Shown here: in pieces, positions 42,308-49,156 of the stretch
Layout of the letters: each line of letters begins with the position of its first letter
Numbering within the stretch: position 1 is the stretch's first letter
DNA from: CAG-390 sp964579135
Lineage (GTDB): Bacteria; Bacillota; Clostridia; Oscillospirales; CAG-272
Length of the DNA stretch: 60,458 bases
Assembly (NCBI GenBank): GCA_964579135.1
Contig: CAZOFD010000007.1
Location: 1 to 60,458, forward strand
Direction of reading: 5' to 3'
Notes under the pieces: generated by a model
What the model was told of the DNA's origin: nothing
Databases searched by the model: none
Seen by the model: the letters and a program-made list of their open reading frames with translations, nothing else
Translations under genes and position numbers: made by a program

Positions 42308-42582
42308 TGGCGTTTTTATGACGCCTGTCTGCGTCGGCTTGTCGCACAACACGGCTCTCTCACGGCTTCTACTCTAAAGCGAGCGTCAAACGAGCGAAGT
42401 GAGTGCGCTTCCGTTCGCCCAACGAGTGCGTGAATAGTTCGCGACGCACGTATATCACGGCAATCTTTTTTCGTGTCTTGTGTCAAGACCGCGCCGCGCC
42501 AACTCGTTGCCTCAAAACACACACAGATAGGAATCCGTACGTCACTCGCACACAGATAAAAATCCGTGCGCCCCGGTGCCGC
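42308..42582. other. Non-coding region between convergent deoC and oadA
   Basis: About 275 bases without a credible gene on either strand. No tRNA or known RNA is recognised. The part nearest oadA holds a tandem pair of hairpin-forming repeats (42520-42570). The rest contains short GAGCG/CGCTC-type half palindromes but no long stem. Confidence 0.6.
42520..42570 (-). repeat. Tandem pair of 22-base hairpin repeats downstream of oadA
   Basis: Two near-identical 22-base units (42520-42541 and 42549-42570, 29-base period) share CACACAGATA and AATCCGT. Each can fold, on the minus strand, into a 9-bp stem with a 4-base loop using two or three wobble pairs. They lie 12 bases past the oadA stop, where a terminator would be expected, but lack a clear U-tract. 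Confidence 0.55.
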
Positions 42583-43989
42583 TCACACCGTGTGTATTCC
42601 CTTAACGCTGTCGGCGTGGGGCGCGTCGATGGCGTACTTTTTTGCTTTTCTGTACTCAAAAAATTTTTTCGCTGTCTCGCCGAACATCGCGTAAGTAAGC
42701 ACGTCCTCGTCTTGTTCGAGCCACGGCGCCGCCTCGGCGCGAAGTTTGTCGAGTTCGGGCTCGAGCAGATCAGCCGGGCGCGAAAGTATCAACGGCTCGT
42801 CTCCGACTATCTTTTTGATAAATTCGGGAGCGATCGCCGCCGGCGTGCGACCGTATTCGCCGCGCACCAATCCCCTGAATTCTTTTGTTACCATTTTATA
42901 TCTTTCGCCGCACAAAACGTTCATCACCGCTTGCGTTCCCACGATCTGCGAGGTCGGAGTTACGAGCGGCGGGTAGCCCGCCTCGGCTCGAACGCGCGGC
43001 ACCTCCGCAAGAACGAGCGGGAGCTTATCCTCTTTGCCCTGCGCCTTAAGCTGCGAAACAAGGTTTGAGAGCATTCCTCCGGGGACCTGATTTACGAGCG
43101 CGTTAACGTCAACGGACAGCACTTTGTCGGGCAACATCCCGCGATCGGCAAAATCGCGACGGACGGAGGCGAAATATTCCGTCAATCCGTCGAACCTGTC
43201 GAGGGTGATGCCCGTGTCGCGCTCCGTCCCCGCCAAAGTGGCAACGATCGACTCCGTAGGCGGTTGCGACGTGCCGAACGCGAAGGGCGAAAGTGCCGTG
43301 TCGACAACGTCGACACCCGCCTCTATCGCTTTTAAAAGCGTCATAGAGGCAAGCCCCGAGGTATAATGCGTATGGAGCTGAACGGGCACGGTGACCGCTG
43401 CCTTTATGCTTTTTACAAGCTCATACGCCTCGTACGGGCGCAAAAGCCCCGCCATATCCTTAATGCAAACGGAATCCGCCCCCATCTGCTCGAGCTGGGC
43501 GGCATACGCCGCGAAAAACTCGGTGCTGTGCACTGGGCTCGTCGTATAAGATATCGCCGCCTGAACGTGTCCGCCGTATTTTTTCGCCGCGGTAATGGCT
43601 GTTTCGAGATTGCGCGGATCGTTCAGCGCATCGAATATCCTTATGATGTCGATCCCGTTTTCTATGGATTTGGCAACGAAACTTTCAACGACGTCGTCGG
43701 GATAATGCCGATAGCCGAGCATATTTTGCCCGCGAAAAAGCATTTGCAGTTTGGTATTTTTAACGTGGGATCTGATAATGCGCAAACGCTCCCACGGATC
43801 CTCGTTCAGATATCTGAGGCACGCGTCGAAAGTCGCGCCGCCCCACGCCTCTATCGAATGATAGCCGACCGCGTCCATCCTTTCAAGCACGGGCAACATC
43901 TGCTCGGTAGTCATTCTCGTCGCAAAAAGCGATTGATGACCGTCGCGCAGAGCGGTCTCCGTTATTTTTACGGGTTTGATATCGGACAT
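42583..43989 (-). CDS. oadA: Biotin-dependent carboxyltransferase, oxaloacetate decarboxylase alpha/5S type
   Basis: The carboxyltransferase subunit that moves CO2 between oxaloacetate (or pyruvate) and biotin. The 468-residue TIM-barrel protein starts VKITETALRDGHQSLFATRM, with metal-binding aspartate and the histidines of VQLHTHYTSGLA, the biotin-reactive lysine in SVCIKDMAGLL, RIFDALNDPRN, and the C-terminal PYC_OADA region (VPGGMLSNLVSQLK, then PPLVTPTSQIVGTQAV). There is no fused biotin domain, so the carrier at 45216-45581 must serve it. It is the last gene of the five-gene operon, 10 bases after oadB. Confidence 0.94.
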   Translation of the reverse strand: MSDIKPVKITETALRDGHQSLFATRMTTEQMLPVLERMDAVGYHSIEAWGGATFDACLRYLNEDPWERLRIIRSHVKNTKLQMLFRGQNMLGYRHYPDDVVESFVAKSIENGIDIIRIFDALNDPRNLETAITAAKKYGGHVQAAISYTTSPVHSTEFFAAYAAQLEQMGADSVCIKDMAGLLRPYEAYELVKSIKAAVTVPVQLHTHYTSGLASMTLLKAIEAGVDVVDTALSPFAFGTSQPPTESIVATLAGTERDTGITLDRFDGLTEYFASVRRDFADRGMLPDKVLSVDVNALVNQVPGGMLSNLVSQLKAQGKEDKLPLVLAEVPRVRAEAGYPPLVTPTSQIVGTQAVMNVLCGERYKMVTKEFRGLVRGEYGRTPAAIAPEFIKKIVGDEPLILSRPADLLEPELDKLRAEAAPWLEQDEDVLTYAMFGETAKKFFEYRKAKKYAIDAPHADSVKGIHTV

Positions 43990-43999
43990 TTTTCACCTC

Positions 44000-45196
44000 T
44001 CATAAATGTTGAAACCAAGAAATAAACACTCCCGCGGCAACGGCAGAGCCGATAACGCCGGCAACGTTCGGTCCCATTGCGTGCATAAGCAAAAAGTTCG
44101 TCGGGTCGGTCTCCTGACCGACTTTTTGCGAAACTCGCGCCGCCATAGGCACTGCGGAAACGCCCGCCGAGCCTATAAGCGGATTGATCTTGCCGCCGGA
44201 TATGAGATTCATTATCTTTGCGCAAAGCAAACCGCCGAGCGTTGAGAATCCGAAAGCAACTACGCCGAGCGCGATTATGAGCAGTGTCTCGAATTTCAGG
44301 AAATTCGAAGCGCTCGCGGTCGCACCGACCGAGATACCGAGAAAGACCGTTATCGCGTTCATAAGTCCGTTTTTCGCGGTGTTCGAGAGCCTATCCGCAA
44401 CTCCGCTTACGTTAAGCAGATTGCCGAACATCAAAAATCCTATCAAAGGTGCTGCGTCGGGCACGATAACGCACACGATAAGGGTAACGGCTATGGGAAA
44501 TACGATCTTTTCGGTCTTGGAGACCTTTCGCAGAGTCGTCATCTTTATCGCGCGCTCCTTTTTGGTCGTGACCGCGCGCATTATAGGCGGTTGTATCATC
44601 GGTATCAGCGCCATATATATATACGCCGCGATGGCTATCGCGCTGAGCAGCTCCGGCGCCAGTATTTTAGACGTCAGTATCGCAGTCGGTCCGTCGGCGC
44701 CGCCGATTATACCGATTGCCGCAGCTTGCTTAAGGGTAAAAACACCCGAGGCATACGCGCCGAAAAACGCCGCGAAAACGCCGAGTTGCGCGGCGCCGCC
44801 GATAAGCAAAGTTTTCGGATTCGATATCAAAGGACTGAAGTCCGTCATCGCTCCGATACCGAAAAATATCACGGAAGGATATATTCCGAGCTTTACCCCG
44901 AGGTAAAGGTAGTCGAGCAGACCGCCTTCGTTGAATATCTTCGCAACGTCAAGTGCCCCGTCGGTTATAAAAAGCTCCATATGATACAGCTCCGCACCCG
45001 GCAAGTTTGCCAAAAGCATACCGAAAGCTATCGGCAAAAGCAAGAGCGGCTCATACTGCTTCGCTATGGCAAGATAGACGAGCACGCCGACGAGCACGTA
45101 CATTATAAGCGTTTTCAGCGGCATCCAAGGATCGGCGTCGCCGAACAGCTTATAAAGCCCCGTCGTTTCAAATATCGAAAAAATTTTTTCTGCCAT
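44000..45196 (-). CDS. oadB: Sodium-pumping decarboxylase beta subunit
   Basis: The membrane subunit that decarboxylates carboxybiotin and exports sodium ions. The 398-residue protein has nine or more hydrophobic segments and the signature IIGGADGPTAILTSK with the sodium-coupled aspartate, plus YPSVIFFGIGAMTDFSPLI, GNLLNVSGVADRLS and the C-terminal GPNVAGVIGSAVAAGVF. It has the usual family length. It lies between the biotin carrier and oadA in the operon. Confidence 0.95.
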   Translation of the reverse strand: MAEKIFSIFETTGLYKLFGDADPWMPLKTLIMYVLVGVLVYLAIAKQYEPLLLLPIAFGMLLANLPGAELYHMELFITDGALDVAKIFNEGGLLDYLYLGVKLGIYPSVIFFGIGAMTDFSPLISNPKTLLIGGAAQLGVFAAFFGAYASGVFTLKQAAAIGIIGGADGPTAILTSKILAPELLSAIAIAAYIYMALIPMIQPPIMRAVTTKKERAIKMTTLRKVSKTEKIVFPIAVTLIVCVIVPDAAPLIGFLMFGNLLNVSGVADRLSNTAKNGLMNAITVFLGISVGATASASNFLKFETLLIIALGVVAFGFSTLGGLLCAKIMNLISGGKINPLIGSAGVSAVPMAARVSQKVGQETDPTNFLLMHAMGPNVAGVIGSAVAAGVFISWFQHL

Positions 45197-45215
45197 TTTT
45201 GATTTACAGGCTCCG

Positions 45216-45581
45216 TTATTTGCTCAAAGTAAAGATAAGCTGCCCTTCTTCGACGGAGGTACCTGCGGCAACGTCCACGGAGAGGATGACGCCGTCGGCG
45301 GGAGAAGCTATCTCGTACTCCATCTTCATCGCCTCGAGCACGCACACGCAGTCCCCGCGCGAAACTCGGTCGCCGACCTTGGCGTTCACCCTTAATACCG
45401 CGGCTTGCAACGGCGCTCTTACCGCCTCGGCACCGGCGGGAACGCTCTCGGTGCGCGCGGTCTCGTGCGTCGGCTGCGACGGTGCCGCCGCTTTTTCCTC
45501 GGTGCGAGATGCGCCCCCAACGACCTCCTCTATCTCAACGTCGTAAGACGTTCCGTTAACTTTTACGGTAAATCTTCTCAT
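45216..45581 (-). CDS. Biotin carboxyl carrier protein (1.3S/gamma type)
   Basis: A 121-residue carrier that shuttles the carboxyl group between the carboxyltransferases and the membrane pump. The N-terminus MRRFTVKVNGTSYDVEIEEV is typical of decarboxylase carriers; an alanine/proline-rich linker (residues 25-55) follows; the biotinyl domain at 55-121 carries the modified lysine in VLEAMKMEYEIASP. Only one carrier is encoded for two carboxyltransferases. Confidence 0.94.
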   Translation of the reverse strand: MRRFTVKVNGTSYDVEIEEVVGGASRTEEKAAAPSQPTHETARTESVPAGAEAVRAPLQAAVLRVNAKVGDRVSRGDCVCVLEAMKMEYEIASPADGVILSVDVAAGTSVEEGQLIFTLSK

Positions 45582-45612
45582 AACAACTTTTCTCCTTTAC
45601 AGTTTCGATATT

Positions 45613-45969
45613 TCACTCGTTCCATGGTCTGCCGTTCGTCTTTTTAAACGATACGACCCTAAAACCGACGGCAGGACGCTCCTCGCGCTCCGCTTCCTCG
45701 GCAAGCAATACGCTTATCGCCGCGGATATCGCCGCAACAGTCTCACCGTCGTCGCTGTGCGCCGTAACGACGGCGTCATCCCGCTCGTTTCGGCTTTCCA
45801 AGGCTTCGACGTTGCTTTTTTTCGATTTCGGCGCAAGTACGGCGCCGAATATCGCAAGTATCCCCCAAATCAGCGCAAGAACCAACATAACGACAAGCAA
45901 TCCGAGCAATGCGTACGCTCCGCCGTCAAGCACGCGCGCGAGGGCATCGTTTACAGCAAATACCGTCAT
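45613..45969 (-). CDS. oadG: OadG-family decarboxylase gamma/delta subunit
   Basis: A 118-residue small subunit with one membrane helix at about residues 18-42 (YALLGLLVVMLVLALIWGIL) and a cytoplasmic tail that is acidic, then ends VGFRVVSFKKTNGRPWNE. In related enzymes this subunit links the membrane beta subunit to the soluble carboxyltransferase. The ATG overlaps the upstream carboxyltransferase stop by 4 bases (45966-45969). Assignment rests on the helix, tail and context. Confidence 0.85.
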   Translation of the reverse strand: MTVFAVNDALARVLDGGAYALLGLLVVMLVLALIWGILAIFGAVLAPKSKKSNVEALESRNERDDAVVTAHSDDGETVAAISAAISVLLAEEAEREERPAVGFRVVSFKKTNGRPWNE

Positions 45970-47444
45970 CTTTTGCCGCCTTTCACTCTCTCGGCGCTAC
46001 ACACACGCGATTTACCGAGAAGCATATAGAGTGCCGAAACTATCCTTGCGCGAAGTTCCGCGGGCGACACGATATCGTCGATCTCTCCCGCGACGGCGGC
46101 TTCCGCCGGAGAGAGTATTTTTTCGCTCCACTCGCGCTCGAGCATCTCGCGGGTCGAGAAAATGTCGTCCTCACGCACTCGGTCGTTCCACAAAAACGCA
46201 ACCGAGGTCTCGGGCGACAGTGCGCCTATGCGCGCGTCGGGCAAAGCGAAAGCCACGTCCGCACCTAAGGCTTTGGAGCCCATATACATAAAGCCAGCGC
46301 CGTAAGCGTTGCCCACGACCGCGCCGATCTTTGCGTTGTCGTAAAGGACGAGCGAGGTCACCATATCGCGAGCGGCGGAAATATACGCCGCGCTGTCTTT
46401 TTCGTTTCTGTCAAGCCCCGAAGAATCCGCAAGCGAGATCAGCGGCATACCGAATCTGCCGGCAAAACTTTGTATCTCGGCGGCTGCTTTGCAGGCGCGT
46501 ACGGTAAGCGCCCCCTCGCCCACGCGGCTGTCGTTGGCAATAACCGCACACGACACACCGCCTATACGGGCAAATCCCGCGACCATCTCGGGCGCATATT
46601 CGCCCCAAAGGCGTATAAACTCTTTGCCGTTGCCGTCGGCAAGCTGCGCGACGAGCTCCTCGCCCGTAAGCCCCGCAATGTCCGCCGCCCTATCGAGATC
46701 TCCCTCGCCGACGGGAGTACCCTCGGCGCGGTTGGAGGGCAAAAACGACAAAAGTCGGCGCGCCGCGGCAAACGCCTCGTCCGCGCTTGCGCAACCGAGG
46801 CACGAGGCGCCGCTCTCGGCACGGATATTTTTCCCGCCGCTGACAAAAGGCGAGACCGCGTAAAGTTCGGACTTGTGTTCGCCATCGCCGTCGACCGTAA
46901 GGACGAAATCGAACGTCGACGCCCAAACGCCCATCGTTCCGCCGCACACGCCCGGCACGATAGCTATCCTCGGCACGACACCGCCCGAGGCACAAGCGGC
47001 GCTCAGCGTTCTGCCGAGAGAGGCGAGCGCACGCACGCCCTCGTAAACCGCAATTCCGTCCGAATCGAATATCCCGACTATCGGCGCTCCGTTTTTGAGC
47101 GCCATATCATACAGCGCGACGATCTTTTTTTCGCTGTATTCGTCAAAAGCGCCGTTTTGACGACTTCTGTCCTGAGCAAAGGCAAATACCAACTCGCCGT
47201 TTACCGCACCGTAGCCGCAAATAACGCTTTCCGCCGTTTCGGGGTCCGAACTGCCCGCAACGTACTTTCCCGTCTCGGAAAACGTCCCGTGATCGAAAAG
47301 CGCCGTAAGCCCCGCACGCGCGGAATACTTGCCCTCGCTCTCCTTAACGGCGGAAATGTCTATCTCCTTGAGCATTTCCGTAAGTTTTTCGGACGTAAGC
47401 TGCTTTCGCAGCCCCTTATTTTTTTCTCCGCCAGCAACTTGCAT
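45966..47444 (-). CDS. Acyl-CoA-type carboxyltransferase (methylmalonyl-CoA decarboxylase alpha/12S-like)
   Basis: A crotonase-fold carboxyltransferase that moves CO2 between an acyl-CoA and biotin. The 492-residue protein has two half domains. The first has ALFDHGTFSETGKY, the oxyanion-hole region VPRIAIVPGVCGGTMGVWAS and YGAVNGELVFAFAQD. The second has RIGGVSCAVIANDSRVGEGA, MPLISLADSSGLDRNEKDS, IGAVVGNAYGAGFMYMGSK and WNDRVREDDIFSTREMLE. Sequence is shorter and more divergent than classical MmdA. ATG at 47444 follows GGAGG. It is first in the operon, with a promoter at 47593-47620. Substrate could be methylmalonyl-CoA, glutaconyl-CoA or malonyl-CoA; the sequence does not say. Confidence 0.88.
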   Translation of the reverse strand: MQVAGGEKNKGLRKQLTSEKLTEMLKEIDISAVKESEGKYSARAGLTALFDHGTFSETGKYVAGSSDPETAESVICGYGAVNGELVFAFAQDRSRQNGAFDEYSEKKIVALYDMALKNGAPIVGIFDSDGIAVYEGVRALASLGRTLSAACASGGVVPRIAIVPGVCGGTMGVWASTFDFVLTVDGDGEHKSELYAVSPFVSGGKNIRAESGASCLGCASADEAFAAARRLLSFLPSNRAEGTPVGEGDLDRAADIAGLTGEELVAQLADGNGKEFIRLWGEYAPEMVAGFARIGGVSCAVIANDSRVGEGALTVRACKAAAEIQSFAGRFGMPLISLADSSGLDRNEKDSAAYISAARDMVTSLVLYDNAKIGAVVGNAYGAGFMYMGSKALGADVAFALPDARIGALSPETSVAFLWNDRVREDDIFSTREMLEREWSEKILSPAEAAVAGEIDDIVSPAELRARIVSALYMLLGKSRVCSAERVKGGKR

Positions 47445-47592
47445 TGCCAAACCTCCGACAAATAACGATCTGAATAATGGCGCAAACGATATCCGCCGCC
47501 TACCGGCGACACAGCCGTAAAGCCCTTTTGGCGACACGCCGCACGCAAAGTCTCCGCGCAAATCTCGATTTTGCCCAACTTAAACCATTTTA

Positions 47593-47620
47593 ATTATATC
47601 ACTTATTTCGAAATTTGCAA
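47593..47620 (-). promoter_or_regulatory. Sigma-A promoter of the decarboxylase operon
   Basis: On the minus strand TTGCAA (47615-47620), a 16-base spacer and TATAAT (47593-47598). The transcript would carry a leader of about 140 nt before the first start codon. Confidence 0.7.
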
Positions 47621-47709
47621 TAGAAAAACAGCGATTTTCATCTTCGGCAAACGTAAAATCGGCAACGCAGATCCGCGTCGATCTTGCCGAGCTTGCGCTC
47701 TTTTTCGCT

Positions 47710-48153
47710 TTATGAATTTTTGATCCGATTAAGCTCTTTGATAAAGGTTTCGATATCTTTAAACTCGCGGTAAACCGAGGCGAATCTCACGTACGCAACG
47801 TCGTCCGCGCTTTTCAATTTGTCCATAACCATTTCGCCGATCTCGCCGGAGGTGACCTCCTGGCGCAGGGAGTTTTGCAGTTCCGACTCTATCTCCGCAA
47901 CGATGTTCTCCGCGTTGACCGGGCGCTTTTGGCAAGCCTTCATCACGCCCGACAAAAGTTTCGTTCGGTCGAAAAGCTCTTTCGTTCCGTTCTTTTTTAT
48001 TACAATCGTCTGAACGGACTCTATTATCTCGTACGTTGTAAATCTGCGTTGACACTCGATACATTCGCGCCTGCGTCTTATGTTGTTCCCATCGGGATTT
48101 TGGCGCGAATCAACGACGCGGCTCTCAAGGCAACCGCAATTCGGGCATTTCAT
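47710..48153 (-). CDS. nrdR: Transcriptional repressor NrdR
   Basis: NrdR senses ATP/dATP and represses ribonucleotide reductase genes. The 147-residue protein begins with a zinc ribbon (MKCPNCGCLESRVVDSR, then RRRECIECQRRFTTYE) and continues with the ATP-cone (IVIKKNGTKELFDRTKLLSG). The length is standard. AAAGGAACC precedes the ATG. It is a monocistronic unit with promoter at 48295-48323; no ribonucleotide reductase lies in the window. Confidence 0.97.
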   Translation of the reverse strand: MKCPNCGCLESRVVDSRQNPDGNNIRRRRECIECQRRFTTYEIIESVQTIVIKKNGTKELFDRTKLLSGVMKACQKRPVNAENIVAEIESELQNSLRQEVTSGEIGEMVMDKLKSADDVAYVRFASVYREFKDIETFIKELNRIKNS

Positions 48154-48294
48154 AAAATCAGGTTCCTTTCCCGCTGTGCTTGAATTCGTTCCCTTGCCGA
48201 CGGGCAGAGGTCTTTACCTCGCGCCGCCGCAAGAAAAAGCACATATCCGTTGCGACGCACGACCGAGTGCGCGACAACGTCTCACTTTTCAAAT

Positions 48295-48323
48295 ATGATA
48301 ACACAAAACGGTGTTTTTGTAAA
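48295..48323 (-). promoter_or_regulatory. Promoter of nrdR
   Basis: On the minus strand TTTACA (48318-48323), a 17-base spacer and TATCAT (48295-48300), the latter with an extended TGT. The leader before nrdR is about 135 nt. Confidence 0.65.
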
Positions 48324-48345
48324 TAACGAATAATAAATTTCCGAA

Positions 48346-48654
48346 CTATTCGGCTCGTCTTTTGATCCTTATTTTGCACTTCCCCGCATCAAGATCCTCC
48401 GCAACGTCGCGCAAAGTGCACGGAGTTACGAGGTGCGCGACAGTCTTGCGGTACGCCGCGAGAGCCGCAAGCCTGCGAGTGCCGAAAAGCGCGCTTTCGC
48501 TGTCGGCGCCGTAAGAAATATTTACGGCATACGTTTTGACTCCGCCGCGCTTTATAACGTAAAGCGCGTAATGCGCCTTTTCTCCGAGTACGATGCGAAT
48601 ATCTTCGCGAAGTTGAAATAATTTTGCACGTTTGGTTTCGGTAATGCCGTTCAT
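48346..48654 (-). CDS. Small conserved clostridial protein (DUF6514-like)
   Basis: A 102-residue cytoplasmic protein. The pattern of a short start, a two-stranded segment (HYALYVIKRGGVKTYAVNIS), FGTRRLAALAAYRKTVAHLV, then TPCTLRDVAEDLDAGK and a basic tail, resembles the DUF6514 family of unknown function in Clostridia; this is a recollection and not certain. ATG at 48654 follows AAAGGAGAAT. A TTGCAA-N16-TACAAA promoter-like pair lies 70-100 bases upstream on the minus strand. No role can be given. Confidence 0.72.
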   Translation of the reverse strand: MNGITETKRAKLFQLREDIRIVLGEKAHYALYVIKRGGVKTYAVNISYGADSESALFGTRRLAALAAYRKTVAHLVTPCTLRDVAEDLDAGKCKIRIKRRAE

Positions 48655-49113
48655 AGTTTCGATTCTCCTTTCAACAATACGGTCGCCTGACCTTAAACGT
48701 ATAATATCACAAATAATCGGAGTGCTTTTATCAAGAATTTGTATCAAACGTTTGTTTATTTGCAACAAAAAGTACCTGTTTTTTATCATATAAAAACGTA
48801 TCGCGCGATTTTTCGACGAAACTTTCGCGCACAAAACGGAGAAAAAACGCAAACGACAGTTTATTTCGGCGATTTGCACATAAAAACGTTGTTATTTTGC
48901 GCCGCTTCGGTGGACTTGGATATACGTTCAAGCTTCTCGGCGACGGTTCCGACGCGAATATACACAATTTCGATGTATATTTAAATAATATTCATCGTTT
49001 TCGGCGTATCCGAGGGCTATATCGTCTGTGAAAATTGCACAATGTCGGCGATAAAACTCGCAAGGCGCCGGCGACGCACTCCGAACGTCGCGGCATTCGT
49101 CGCCCGTCAAAGC
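48655..49113. other. AT-rich intergenic region upstream of the DUF6514-like gene
   Basis: About 460 bases with no credible gene on either strand; the short open frames here lack ribosome-binding sites. It should hold the promoter of the small gene at its left end and receives the helicase-operon terminator at its right end. The middle is AT-rich with several AAAACG and CGTTTT runs but no clear repeat, RNA or operator. Confidence 0.6.
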
Positions 49114-49153
49114 AAAAAAACGCCGCAGGCAACGCAAGGTCGCCCGCGACGTT
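49114..49153 (-). terminator. Intrinsic terminator of the TerB/ATPase/helicase operon
   Basis: A 12-bp stem with two wobble pairs (49119-49130 with 49142-49153) and an 11-base loop, followed on the minus strand by seven T. It begins 4 bases after the helicase stop codon. Confidence 0.85.
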
Positions 49154-49156
49154 TTA

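Noticed and set aside
47360..47578. A 72-codon minus-strand frame in the leader of the decarboxylase operon
   Set aside because: It starts at TTG without a ribosome-binding site and runs into the first gene in another phase; no recognisable product.
48301..48314. A possible NrdR box (ACAC...GTGT) beside the nrdR promoter
   Set aside because: The half sites are only 6 bases apart instead of the usual 8 and the AT-rich centre is lacking. A single imperfect site is not enough.
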